Shown here one piece after another: positions 39,645-49,205 of a stretch of 64,000 nucleotides of DNA; position 1 is the stretch's first letter; each line of letters opens with the position of its first letter. Source of the DNA: Hyphomicrobiales bacterium. GTDB taxonomy: Bacteria; Pseudomonadota; Alphaproteobacteria; Rhizobiales; Beijerinckiaceae. The notes under the pieces were generated by a model. The model was not told where the DNA came from, made no database searches, and saw only the letters and a list, made by a program, of their open reading frames with translations. The stretch is from the NCBI GenBank assembly GCA_026400555.1, contig JAPLOW010000116.1, positions 1 through 64,000 of the forward strand, in the 5' to 3' direction. A program made the position numbers and the translations under genes.

Positions 39645-41198
39645 ATGACCGGACCCACTGAGCCCGCGCCGACCGCGCTGCTTGGCACGGCCGAAATGGC
39701 CGCTGCGGATGCCGCAGCGGCGGCGTCCGGACTTAGCGTCGACAGGCTGATGGCGGCGGCCGGAGCGGCTGTGGCGGATGCGGTTTCAGGCGGTGCACCG
39801 GTGGCCGTGCTGTGCGGGCCCGGCAACAATGGCGGCGATGGCTATGTAGCGGCACGCATTCTGCAGGAACGCGGCGAGACTGTCTCCGTCTTCGCCGAGG
39901 CGGCGCCGAGGCAGGGAAGCGTCGCAGCACGGGCCGCCGCGCTGTGGAAAGGGCCGGTCCGTGCCCTCGGCCCTTTCACGCCGACGCCCGACATGGTCGT
40001 GATCGATGCGTTGTATGGCGCCGGCTTGACCCGCCCGATCGCGGGAGCGGCGGCGGAGGCGATCACGCGGCTCAACGCCAGCGGCGCGCGCGTGGTCGCC
40101 ATCGACGTGCCCTCGGGACTGGACGGCGACAGCGGACAGGCCAGCGGCCCCGTCGTCAGGGCCGGGCGGACGGTCACCTTCTTCCGGGCGAAGACGGGGC
40201 ATCATCTGTGGCCGGGCCGCGCATTGTGTGGCGAGTTGATCATCGCCGACATCGGACTTGACGCCAGCCACCTGGCGAATGACGGAAAGCCAGGCGTCGT
40301 CCTCAACACGCCGGAGCTGTGGCGGCAGATGGCCCCGCAACAGCCCGCCGATGCCCACAAGTACCAGCGTGGGCACTGTCTGGTGATCAGCGGCCCCGCA
40401 CTGCAGACCGGCGCGTCGCGCCTGTCCGCCGAGGCTGCGCTCAACGCGGGCGCCGGCGCGGTCAGCCTCGCGGGAGACGACGAGGCGCTGGGCGTGCATG
40501 CGGTCCATGTCACAGCCATCATGCTGCGGCTGGCGCGGTCGGCGCCGGAGCTTGGCGCGCTTCTCCGCGCAGCGCGGTTTGCCTCCGTCATCATCGGCCC
40601 GGCTGCCGGACGCTCACCGCGCACGCTGGCGATGATCGACGTGCTGTTGGCGCGCGGTCTGCCGCTGGTGCTCGATGCCGACGCGCTGACAATCCTGGCC
40701 CGGCAGTCAAGCCGGCTGGCCGGACGCGCCGGGGCCTCTGCGCTTGTCCTGACGCCGCATGCCGGCGAGTTCGAGCGCCTGTTCGGCGACCAGCTTGCCG
40801 AAGATCCGGCTTACGCAAGCCTGCCGCGCGCCTTGCAGGCCTCCAAGGTCGAGAGGACTCGCGCGGCGGCCAGGATGGCGAGGGCTGTCGTCGTGTTCAA
40901 GGGCATCGACACGGTCATCGCCGATGCCGACGGCCGGGCTGCGATCAACAGCAATGGCGGCCCCGAACTGGCCACCGCCGGTTCCGGCGACGTGCTGGCG
41001 GGGTTGATCGGAGCGCATCTTGCGCAAGGCATGCCAGCCTTCGAGGCTGCCGCCGCGGCCGTGTGGCTGCACGGAGCCTGCGGCGCGCTGTTCGGCGCCG
41101 GGCTGACCGCGGACAGGCTCGTCAGCCTTGTGCGTCCTCTGGCAGCAATTGCAGCGGCGGATGCGCCAGGTCTGGGTCAAGCGAGAGCCCGACCATGA
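39645..41198 (+). CDS. nnr: Bifunctional NAD(P)H-hydrate epimerase / ADP-dependent NAD(P)H-hydrate dehydratase
   Basis: GPGNNGGDGYVAARIL, DALYGAGLTRPI, AIDVPSGLDGDSG; LTPHAGEFERLFG, NSNGGPELATAGSGDVLAGLIGAHLAQG. Confidence 0.9.
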   Translation: MTGPTEPAPTALLGTAEMAAADAAAAASGLSVDRLMAAAGAAVADAVSGGAPVAVLCGPGNNGGDGYVAARILQERGETVSVFAEAAPRQGSVAARAAALWKGPVRALGPFTPTPDMVVIDALYGAGLTRPIAGAAAEAITRLNASGARVVAIDVPSGLDGDSGQASGPVVRAGRTVTFFRAKTGHHLWPGRALCGELIIADIGLDASHLANDGKPGVVLNTPELWRQMAPQQPADAHKYQRGHCLVISGPALQTGASRLSAEAALNAGAGAVSLAGDDEALGVHAVHVTAIMLRLARSAPELGALLRAARFASVIIGPAAGRSPRTLAMIDVLLARGLPLVLDADALTILARQSSRLAGRAGASALVLTPHAGEFERLFGDQLAEDPAYASLPRALQASKVERTRAAARMARAVVVFKGIDTVIADADGRAAINSNGGPELATAGSGDVLAGLIGAHLAQGMPAFEAAAAAVWLHGACGALFGAGLTADRLVSLVRPLAAIAAADAPGLGQARARP

Positions 41199-43851
41199 GC
41201 GTGCTGTCGCCGCTCCTGCCGGGTTGGATGTCAAAGCCGAGTTTGCGGCACATCGCCAGCATCCTGTGGTTCTCGGCAAGGACCTGGCCCGTGATGGCGC
41301 GATAGCCCTCGGCTGTCGCAAAGCAGATGAGCCGCGTCATCAGATCATGCCCGATGCCCCTGCCCTGCTGATCCGACCGGATGATGATCGCATACTCCGC
41401 CGTCTCGTGGTTTGCGTCGCCATGCAGGCGGGCGACGCCGAGAATGTCGTGCGAGGCCGGGTCGATCGCCACGAAGGCCATTTCCCTTGCGTAGTCGAGC
41501 TGGGTCAGCCGCGCGATCAGCACCATGTCGACCGACTGCATGGCGGCGAAGAAACGCATGAGCAGATCACTGGGCGAGCAGCGCCGCAGCATCTCGGCCA
41601 CAGCATGGGCGTCGGTCGGCCTGAGGGGGCGGATGCCAAGCGTCGCGCCGTCACGCAGCGTCGTGACGGCCTCCAGTTCGCGCGGATAAGGCCGGATCGC
41701 GAAGCACTGGCGCATCACCGCACCGGCGGGTGCTGCCGCAGAGATCTGAATCCGCGCATCCAGCGCGACGGCGCCGGTTTCGTCCGCGAGCACCGGATTG
41801 AGATCAATACCGATGATCTCCTGATGATCCTCGATCAACCGCGAGACGCGCACCAGAAGGTTGGCGACGCGCTCGGCATCGGCTGCCGGCACGTTGCGGT
41901 AACCCCGCAGCAGGCGCGAGACCCGTGTGCCCGCGATGAGAGCGCGTGCCTGGGCCAGATCGAGTGGTAGCAAGGCCATGGCCTTGTCATTGATCACCTC
42001 GACCGCCGTTCCGCCGTGGCCGAACAGGATGACCGGGCCAAAGGTGGGATCAACCGCGACCCCGATGATCAGTTCGCGCGCGTTGGGGCGCAGGATCATC
42101 GGCTGGATGGTCACACCGTCGATGCATGCCTCGGGCCTCAGGGACCGGGCACGGGCGAGAATGTCGTCCGCCGCCTGCTGGACGGCTTGCGGCGACGTGA
42201 GTCCGAGGCGGACGCCATCGACATCGGATTTGTGGACGATGTCGCGCGACTGGATTTTGACCACGCAGCCTGCCCCGCCCGCGAGGAACTCCTTCGCGAT
42301 GATGGCGGCGGCGCAGCCATCACGGGCAAGCCTGACGGGAGTGGCGTCAATGCCATACGCGGCCAGCAGATCGCTGACCTCGACCGGATTCAACCACGCG
42401 CGGGCTTCCAGCACCGCCGAATGGATGGCGCTGCGGGCCTTGTCGCGGTCGGGGACGATCCCTTCCGGGAGTGAAGGCGGAAGCTGCAGGAGCGCCGCCC
42501 CTTCCCTGTGCAGGGTCATGAGCTGGGTGATGCCTGCCACCGCCTGGGCCTCGGTTTCATAGCTGGCAATGCCCGCATCCTCGAACAGCCGCTTCTGTTC
42601 GGGCCCGGAGCCCAGCCAGACCGCAAAGCATGGCCTCTTGCCTGACGCCTCGTGCGCCGCCGCGATGACGGCGGCAGCGGCGTCGCCCGCCGAGGTCAGC
42701 GCAGTCGGGCAGTTCATGACCAGGACAGCGTCGTTGCCGGGGTCAGCCAGGATCGTGTCCATTGCGAGCCGGTAGCGTTCCGCCGGAGCGTCGCCGATGA
42801 TGTCCACCGGGTTGGCACGCGACCATGTGGCCGGCAGCACCTTATCAAGCGCGGCCAGCGTATCGGGCGCGATGGTTGCAAGCTTGCCGCCGACATCCTC
42901 CAGCCGGTCGACGGCGAGGACGCCAAGCCCGCCGCCATTGGTCAGGATCGCAAGGCGTTCTCCAGCGAAAGGCTTGTGCACGGCCAGCGTCGTGACGGCC
43001 GTGAACAGTTCATCAAGGTCGAAGACACGCAGGCAGCCGGCCCGTCTGAACGCGGCATCGTAGACAAGATCCGATCCGGCCAGGGCGCCCGTATGCGTCG
43101 CCGCAGCCCGGGCGCCCTCGGCGTGCCGCCCGGCCTTCATCACGATCACCGGCTTGATGCGCGCGGCCTTGCGGGCGGCGGACAGGAATTTGCGGGCGCC
43201 GGTGATGGCCTCGACATACACGACGATTACCTTTGTTGCAGGGTCCTCGGCGAAATAGTCGAGGCAGTCGCCGACGTCGACATCGACGGCGTCGCCGAGC
43301 GAGACGATACCGGAGAAGCCGATGTCGCGCCGGATCGCCCACTCGACCACGCCCGCCGCGACGGCGCCCGACTGCGACACAAGCGCCACCTGGCCAGGCA
43401 GGGGCAACTGCCGGGCGAAGCTCGCATTGAGGCCGGCGCGCGGCGCGAGCACGCCGAGGCAGTTCGGCCCGACGAGCCGCAAGCCGGCTTCGCGGGCGCC
43501 AAGACGGATGCCGTCGATTACCGAGCCGGGACCATGCCCCAGCCCGGCGGTCAGGACGATCGCCGTCTGCGCGCTGGCGCTGATGGCGTCCTCGATGACC
43601 CCGGCCACGGCATGGGGCGGCGTGGTCACGATGACGAGGTCCGGGCCCGCGCCCAGCCGGCCCAGCGAGGCGACGCAGGGAACACCCAGAACGCGGTCAT
43701 GCTTCGGGTTGACGGCCGTCAGCGTGCCCGTGTAGCCGCCCTGCTGCAGGGCGCGCAGTACAACGCCCCCGAGCGCACCGTCACGCGGGCTTGCGCCCAC
43801 CACGGCAACGCTTGCGGGCTCGAAGAGCTTGTGCAGCCGATAGGTGCTCAT
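41122..43851 (-). CDS. Acetate/acyl-CoA synthetase (ADP-forming) fused to C-terminal GNAT domain
   Basis: VAVVGASPRDGALGGVVLRALQQGGYTG, GPNCLGVL, AATHTGALAGSD, ATP-grasp region; C-terminal LRPTDAHAVAEML...IIRSDQQGRGIGHDLMTRLI. Confidence 0.88.
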   Translation of the reverse strand: MSTYRLHKLFEPASVAVVGASPRDGALGGVVLRALQQGGYTGTLTAVNPKHDRVLGVPCVASLGRLGAGPDLVIVTTPPHAVAGVIEDAISASAQTAIVLTAGLGHGPGSVIDGIRLGAREAGLRLVGPNCLGVLAPRAGLNASFARQLPLPGQVALVSQSGAVAAGVVEWAIRRDIGFSGIVSLGDAVDVDVGDCLDYFAEDPATKVIVVYVEAITGARKFLSAARKAARIKPVIVMKAGRHAEGARAAATHTGALAGSDLVYDAAFRRAGCLRVFDLDELFTAVTTLAVHKPFAGERLAILTNGGGLGVLAVDRLEDVGGKLATIAPDTLAALDKVLPATWSRANPVDIIGDAPAERYRLAMDTILADPGNDAVLVMNCPTALTSAGDAAAAVIAAAHEASGKRPCFAVWLGSGPEQKRLFEDAGIASYETEAQAVAGITQLMTLHREGAALLQLPPSLPEGIVPDRDKARSAIHSAVLEARAWLNPVEVSDLLAAYGIDATPVRLARDGCAAAIIAKEFLAGGAGCVVKIQSRDIVHKSDVDGVRLGLTSPQAVQQAADDILARARSLRPEACIDGVTIQPMILRPNARELIIGVAVDPTFGPVILFGHGGTAVEVINDKAMALLPLDLAQARALIAGTRVSRLLRGYRNVPAADAERVANLLVRVSRLIEDHQEIIGIDLNPVLADETGAVALDARIQISAAAPAGAVMRQCFAIRPYPRELEAVTTLRDGATLGIRPLRPTDAHAVAEMLRRCSPSDLLMRFFAAMQSVDMVLIARLTQLDYAREMAFVAIDPASHDILGVARLHGDANHETAEYAIIIRSDQQGRGIGHDLMTRLICFATAEGYRAITGQVLAENHRMLAMCRKLGFDIQPGRSGDSTLMVGLSLDPDLAHPPLQLLPEDAQG

Positions 43852-43881
43852 GTCCAAACGATCTATCGGCCGCGGGAGACG

Positions 43882-44775
43882 TCAATGCGACATCAGCAGC
43901 GGAATGTGGGCCTCATTGAGGATGTCCCGTGTCACGCCGCCGAACAGCCATTCGCCGGTGCGGCTGTGCCCATAGCCGCCCATCACCAGAAGATCGGCGC
44001 CGAGATAGCGCGCTTCGTTCAGAAGGACAGTGTGGATCGATTCACCGTTGCTCGGGACGTGCTTCACATCCACCGTCATGTCATGACGGGCCAGATGGCG
44101 CGCCATGTCATCGCCGGGGTTCCGCTCGGCCATCGCCGCGCCGTTGTTGACGACGACGATCCGAACCTGCTCCGCTCCGGCCAGCACCGGCAAGGCGTCG
44201 TTGACGGCCCGCACGGATTCCCGCTCCGGGCTCCAGGCGACCAGAACGCGTTTCGGGACATCCGCGCCCTTGAAGGCCTGCGGAACCAGCAGGACCGGGC
44301 GGCCTGAATCAAACAAGGCGGCCTCGAAAAGCTTCTTCTGAAGGTCGATCCTGTTGCGGTCCTCATCGCTCCTTGGCGACCAGCCAATCACGGTGATATC
44401 GGCGTAGCGGCCTTGCATGGCAAGCGTGTTGCCCTCCTCGCCGAGCGCCACGTTGGCTCGGCGCAGTTCCGCGCGCGAGCCCCTGACGGCCAACTGCTTC
44501 TTCAGGCGATCCTCCATCGCGGTCGCAGCCTGCTCGGCCTGCTCCTGCACCACGAGCCAGGCATCCAGCGGCACCTCGGCGAAATAGGAGGCGGGATAGT
44601 CCGGGATAAAGCCGAACATCAGCGCGCTGACGTTTCCGTCGAGGTTGAGCGCCTCGGCGTAGGCCAGTGCATTGGCAGCCGCCGCGCTGTCGTCGAGATA
44701 GACCAGAAGGTCCTCGAAGGCTGGCCGGGCCTTGGGGTGCTTCCGGGCGCGCCGGGCCGGGGTGGTGTGCAACAT
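43882..44775 (-). CDS. Universal stress protein family
   Basis: GADLLVMGGYGHSRTGEWLFGGVTRDILNEAHIPLLMSH. Confidence 0.87.
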   Translation of the reverse strand: MLHTTPARRARKHPKARPAFEDLLVYLDDSAAAANALAYAEALNLDGNVSALMFGFIPDYPASYFAEVPLDAWLVVQEQAEQAATAMEDRLKKQLAVRGSRAELRRANVALGEEGNTLAMQGRYADITVIGWSPRSDEDRNRIDLQKKLFEAALFDSGRPVLLVPQAFKGADVPKRVLVAWSPERESVRAVNDALPVLAGAEQVRIVVVNNGAAMAERNPGDDMARHLARHDMTVDVKHVPSNGESIHTVLLNEARYLGADLLVMGGYGHSRTGEWLFGGVTRDILNEAHIPLLMSH

Positions 44776-44813
44776 GCTGTTCTCCTTCAGAAGCTTGGCT
44801 GGTGCGTCGGCCT

Positions 44814-45203
44814 TCACGATGACCGGCCTGCGGCAAATCCTGGCAATGGTGCGCCGGCTGCCGCGTCGGAGACCGAGGCCAGGTTCTTGCGCGCCAGATC
44901 GGTCAGCTCGGTCATTTCCGCGACATAGTCCTTCGTGACCGTCTCAAGGAACGTGCGCTGCGCTTCCGCCGCGCCGCTGACATCGCTGAAATGGCCCATG
45001 CTGGACCACAGGGCCGCGTTGGCTTTCATGCGGCGGGTCATGAAGGCAACCGCATGATTGGCGGCCTCGATGTTGATCTGCATCAGCCGTTGTGGCACGG
45101 CGAGAAAGCCGGACAGGGCCTGCTGGACGGCTTCATCCGGGCGCCTGCCCTTGTCCGGAGCGCTGCGTGCAGGCCCCGATGGGTGACTTGATGACGTCGA
45201 CAT
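44814..45203 (-). CDS. Phasin-like protein
   Basis: PQRLMQINIEAANHAVAFMTRRMKANAALW...AEAQRTFLETVTKDYVAEMTELTDLARKNL. Confidence 0.72.
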   Translation of the reverse strand: MSTSSSHPSGPARSAPDKGRRPDEAVQQALSGFLAVPQRLMQINIEAANHAVAFMTRRMKANAALWSSMGHFSDVSGAAEAQRTFLETVTKDYVAEMTELTDLARKNLASVSDAAAGAPLPGFAAGRSS

Positions 45204-45285
45204 GGTGTCTCTCCTGCAGCTGAAACCCTGAACGCGATGGCACGTCAGCGCGAGCACAGTCTTTCAGCACCGCCGCGAAAAACCA

Positions 45286-45299
45286 TTGAGGCAGATCAA
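45286..45299. promoter_or_regulatory. FNR/FixK-type box TTGAGGCAGATCAA
   Basis: One mismatch; between divergent phasin-USP-ACD operon (-) and cytochrome operon (+). Confidence 0.58.
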
Positions 45300-45334
45300 A
45301 GATCGGTCCAGTCCGTCCGGATAGATTTGCGGAC

Positions 45335-45718
45335 ATGAAGCAAGGGTCGGTCAGAACATCCATCAGGGCAGCCTCGCTGGGATCGCTCATGCTCCTGTAT
45401 GCCGGCGCCCTTGCCGTAGGGATGCCGGCCGACGCCCAGCGTCCCGAGAATGCCCCGAGCGCGGCGGTCGGTCGCGCGGTCGCGAAGGCCCACTGCGCGC
45501 GCTGCCATGCGATCAGCCGGCATGGCCAGAGCCCCAATTCAAAGGCACCGCGCTTTCCGCTGATCGCGGAGCGCTATGCCGACAACAACCCGGCTCCCGT
45601 ACTGATCGACGGAACCGTCATTCGTCACCCGGGCATGCCGGAGTTCAACCTGCTCGAACACGAAACCGACGGGCTCGTGGCCTATCTGCGGCGGATCTCG
45701 CGCAAATGGCGGCCATGA
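45335..45718 (+). CDS. c-type cytochrome
   Basis: CARCH motif after signal-like N-terminus; VIRHPGMPEFNLLEHETDGLVAYLRRI. Confidence 0.8.
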   Translation: MKQGSVRTSIRAASLGSLMLLYAGALAVGMPADAQRPENAPSAAVGRAVAKAHCARCHAISRHGQSPNSKAPRFPLIAERYADNNPAPVLIDGTVIRHPGMPEFNLLEHETDGLVAYLRRISRKWRP

Positions 45719-45753
45719 TGGCCTCACGCGTCGCCACGAAGAGGACATCGCAT

Positions 45754-46083
45754 ATGACCGCCCTGCTCCGCGCTTTGCTTGTCGCCGCCGGCATGGCCCC
45801 GATCATTCCAACCACGACTCTGGCGCAAAACACAGGAGATCCGGCGGCGGGCCGGATCGTCGCCTCGACGCTCTGCGTGCAATGTCACCGGGTCACAGCG
45901 CAGGACACAGATCCGAACCGCACGCCGCCCGACTTCGGAGCCGTCGCGAACATGCCGTCCTTCACCGAACTGTCGATGCGTGTGTTCCTGCAGACGCCTC
46001 ATGGGCAGATGCCCCGTTACCAGTTCAGCCCGGCGGAACTCGACGACATCATCGCCTATCTGGCCAGCCTGAGGCGGCGTTGA
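45754..46083 (+). CDS. c-type cytochrome
   Basis: CVQCH motif; FLQTPHGQMPRYQFSPAELDDIIAYLASL. Confidence 0.8.
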   Translation: MTALLRALLVAAGMAPIIPTTTLAQNTGDPAAGRIVASTLCVQCHRVTAQDTDPNRTPPDFGAVANMPSFTELSMRVFLQTPHGQMPRYQFSPAELDDIIAYLASLRRR

Positions 46084-46187
46084 GGCCGGGCACGATCCAG
46101 GTTTCGAACGATATCACCCGTCGCTGCCCGCAAGCAGGCCATGCTGGCCATCGGCAGCAGTCGGGCAAGCCCGCATGGGATATTCAG

Positions 46188-46748
46188 ATGACGCCCATAC
46201 CACGGTACGACCCCTTCAGCATTGACCTGCACTGGCTTGTCGCGGTTGCCGTGCTGGCGACCTACGCCATCGGTCTTGGGCGCGAGCTTGTGCCGACAGG
46301 CCAATTGCGAACCGCAACTCTTGCCCTGCACTTGTCGCTTGGACTGAGCGTTTTTGTGTTGACAGCCCTGCGCCTCGGATGGAGAGGCCTGCGCGTCTCG
46401 GTCCCGTCCCTTGCGGGTCAGCGCTGGGCACTGCTGGCTTCACAAGCGATGCAACTCGCCCTATACTTTGCTCTGATCGCGCTTCCCCTCATCGGCCTGT
46501 TCAGCGTCTGGGCCGAGGGGCGCGGCGTCAGCGTGTTCGGATTATGTGTGCTGCCCTCGCCGATCAACGCTGACAAACGCCTCGTCGAGCCCCTGGAGGA
46601 CCTGCATGCGGTTGGCGCGCACCTGATGATCGTGCTAGCCGGCCTTCATGCCGCCGCCGCCCTGGTGCATCATCACCTGCTTCGTGACGACACGCTTGTC
46701 CGCATCCTGCCTTTGGCGCTCGCGCAGCGCTTGAGGCCCGGCGCTTAG
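46188..46748 (+). CDS. Cytochrome b561-like membrane protein
   Basis: FSIDLHWLVAVAVLATYAIGL, multiple TMs, LEDLHAVGAHLMIVLAGLHAAAALVHHH. Confidence 0.8.
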   Translation: MTPIPRYDPFSIDLHWLVAVAVLATYAIGLGRELVPTGQLRTATLALHLSLGLSVFVLTALRLGWRGLRVSVPSLAGQRWALLASQAMQLALYFALIALPLIGLFSVWAEGRGVSVFGLCVLPSPINADKRLVEPLEDLHAVGAHLMIVLAGLHAAAALVHHHLLRDDTLVRILPLALAQRLRPGA

Positions 46749-46827
46749 CCATGGCTTCAATGCGTTGTGGTCCGCCCTGCCTGGACCCGCTCCAGCCAGT
46801 TTTCACCGAAGCCATGACGGAAGCTCA

Positions 46828-48783
46828 ATGACCAGCACAACTGCCCAACCCCTGGAGCATCCCGTTCCGCATCGCGAGCCGGAGTCAGCGCGGACCGAAC
46901 CTGCCGGCCAGAAGCGCCCGTTCGAAACGCTTGCGGTCATCCGCATCGTCGTCGCGATCCTTGCGGCGGCGGCCGTCTGGTTCCGGGTCTATGAGCCCGT
47001 CCCCTCCATCAGCGTCATCGGGCTCGCCGCGCTAATCTTCGTGGCGTGGCCGATCTTCAGCGAGGCCATCCAGAACCTCCTGGCGCGGCGCATGACGATG
47101 GAGCTGTCGATGACCATTGCGATCGTCGCGGCGGCGTCGATCGCCGAGATGTTCACCGCGCTGGTCGTCACCCTGTTCGTGCTGATCGCCGAAGAACTCG
47201 AGCACATGACGGTCGCGCGCGGCAGGCTCGCCATCCGCCAACTGGTGGACTTCATTCCGAAGGAGGCCCATGTCCGCCGCAACGGCGGCACGGTCACTCT
47301 GCCGCTGGAGCAGGTGCAGCCCGGGGACATCGTGCTCGTCAGCCCCGGCGAGAAAGTCCCGGTGGATGGTGTCGTCGCGGCAGGCCACTCCTATGTCGAC
47401 CAGTCGCGGATCACCGGCGAGTCCATGCCGGCGGAGAAGGGCCTCGGGGCGCAGGTCTTCGCCGGCTCGATCAACCAGCTGGGACTGCTCGAAATCCGCG
47501 TCGAGACCGTCGGGCGCGACACCAGCTACGGGCGTGTTATCGAAGCAGTCGAGGCCGCCGAGCAGACGCGCGCGCCGGTGCAGAAGCTGGCTGACCGCAT
47601 GGCTGGCTACCTGGTCTACGCTTCGTTCGCAGCGGCGGTCATCACCTGGCTCCTGACGCAGAACATCCGCGACACGATTTCGGTCATCATCGTGGCCGGC
47701 GCCTGCGGCATCGCGGCGGGGACACCGCTGGCCATTCTTAGCGGCATCGGCCGCGCGGCCAAGCTCGGCTCGATCATCAAGGGCGGTATCCATCTCGAAA
47801 CGCTGGGCCGCGTCGACACCATCGTCCTCGACAAGACCGGAACCCTGACCATGGGCGAGCCGGTGGTAACGCTCGCGCAACCCACAGAGGGCGTGGAGCC
47901 GGCCGAACTCATCCGGCTCGCGGCTTCGGCAGAGTTGCATTCCGAACACCCGCTGGCGCGGGCTGTCGTGGTGGAAGCCGAACGGCTCGGTCAGACTATT
48001 TCCGAGCCGGCCTCGTTCACCTACACGGTGGCGCGCGGGATCACAACCGAGGTCGAAGGGCGCACCGTCCTGGTGGGCAACCGCAAGCTGCTAGCGGAGG
48101 CCGGCATCGCAGCGCCGGTGCGTGACAGCGGTCATCTCGGCTCGGACATCGTGGTCGCGGTGGACGGGCGCTTCATCGGTGAGATCATCGTCGCCGATCC
48201 GATGCGGGCCGAGGCGCGTGACGCCATCGCCGCGATGCATGGAATGGGTCTGCGCACACTGCTGCTGACTGGCGACACCAAGGCCGTGGCGGACCATGTG
48301 GGGCGCGAGCTGGGCATCACCGAGGTCGTCGCCAACATGCTGCCGCAGGACAAGCTGCTCCGGGTGGAGACACTGGTTTCCGAACGTCGCATCGTCGCGA
48401 TGGTCGGCGACGGCGTCAATGATGCCCCGGCGCTGACGGCCGCCAGCCTCGGCATCGCGATGGGCTCCGGCACGGACATCGCGCAGGACAGCGCCGACAT
48501 CGTCCTGATCGGCAACGACCTGTTCAAGCTGGTCGAGACGCTGCGGATCGCCCGCAAGACGCGCGCGATCATCTGGCAGAATTTCGCCGGAACGATCATT
48601 GTCGACATCATCGGCATCGGGCTGGCGTCGATGGGCTATCTCAACCCGCTGTTCGCCGCCTTCATCCATGTCGGATCGGAGATCGGCTTCATCCTGAACG
48701 CGGCACGCCTCCTGGCGCTCGACGGGTCGCATTCGTTCGAGGGGAGCAAAGGTGCACCCCTGCCCGCGCGCGGGGCTGTCTAA
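46828..48783 (+). CDS. P-type metal/cation ATPase
   Basis: DKTGTLTMGEP phosphorylation site, ITGESMPAEK, MVGDGVNDAPAL; membrane motif AGACGIAAGTPLAIL. Confidence 0.9.
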   Translation: MTSTTAQPLEHPVPHREPESARTEPAGQKRPFETLAVIRIVVAILAAAAVWFRVYEPVPSISVIGLAALIFVAWPIFSEAIQNLLARRMTMELSMTIAIVAAASIAEMFTALVVTLFVLIAEELEHMTVARGRLAIRQLVDFIPKEAHVRRNGGTVTLPLEQVQPGDIVLVSPGEKVPVDGVVAAGHSYVDQSRITGESMPAEKGLGAQVFAGSINQLGLLEIRVETVGRDTSYGRVIEAVEAAEQTRAPVQKLADRMAGYLVYASFAAAVITWLLTQNIRDTISVIIVAGACGIAAGTPLAILSGIGRAAKLGSIIKGGIHLETLGRVDTIVLDKTGTLTMGEPVVTLAQPTEGVEPAELIRLAASAELHSEHPLARAVVVEAERLGQTISEPASFTYTVARGITTEVEGRTVLVGNRKLLAEAGIAAPVRDSGHLGSDIVVAVDGRFIGEIIVADPMRAEARDAIAAMHGMGLRTLLLTGDTKAVADHVGRELGITEVVANMLPQDKLLRVETLVSERRIVAMVGDGVNDAPALTAASLGIAMGSGTDIAQDSADIVLIGNDLFKLVETLRIARKTRAIIWQNFAGTIIVDIIGIGLASMGYLNPLFAAFIHVGSEIGFILNAARLLALDGSHSFEGSKGAPLPARGAV

Positions 48784-48948
48784 TCGCCCACCGATCCGAG
48801 ACGGGCGAGCGGCAGGCCCAGAAGCTGCCATTCGTCGAGATCCTGCCACCGCTTCAGGCGGCGGCCGAGAAAGCGGCAAGGGTTTCGGGTTGGCGGGAAC
48901 GGTCGTCTGGCTTCACAGACACGGGACCGGTCTGTTTTGGCGAGCACC

Positions 48949-49113
48949 TCAGCCATCGATGGCGGCAATGGCGAGGGTGGAGATGGCAACACTGGTCGCG
49001 AATACGACTGAAGCGAACTCCATGACAATGGTGGCCGGACCGACGAGCAGGCCCGACAGGACCATGATGCAGATTGCAGCGATCAGGCTGGAAACGACGA
49101 GCAGGTTGAACAT
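48949..49113 (-). CDS. Small hydrophobic protein
   Basis: MFNLLVVSSLIAAICIMVLSGLLVGPATIVMEFASVVFATSVAISTLAIAAIDG, preceded by EcfG-type promoter. Confidence 0.65.
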   Translation of the reverse strand: MFNLLVVSSLIAAICIMVLSGLLVGPATIVMEFASVVFATSVAISTLAIAAIDG

Positions 49114-49141
49114 GGAATCCTCCGCGGTTTGACGGAGCATA

Positions 49142-49166
49142 AACGCCACAGGCGCCGACAGGTTCC
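49142..49166 (-). promoter_or_regulatory. EcfG-type promoter GGAAC-N16-CGTT
   Basis: Reverse complement reads GGAAC CTGTCGGCGCCTGTGG CGTT, upstream of 49113 ORF. Confidence 0.75.
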
Positions 49167-49205
49167 GCACAGTAGCAGCCGGGCGACAGCACTCCGAGGA
49201 TCGCG

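Noticed and set aside
42652-44307. 551-aa + strand ORF
   Set aside because: Overlaps ACD-GNAT and USP genes antisense; low-complexity shadow composition, no recognisable domain
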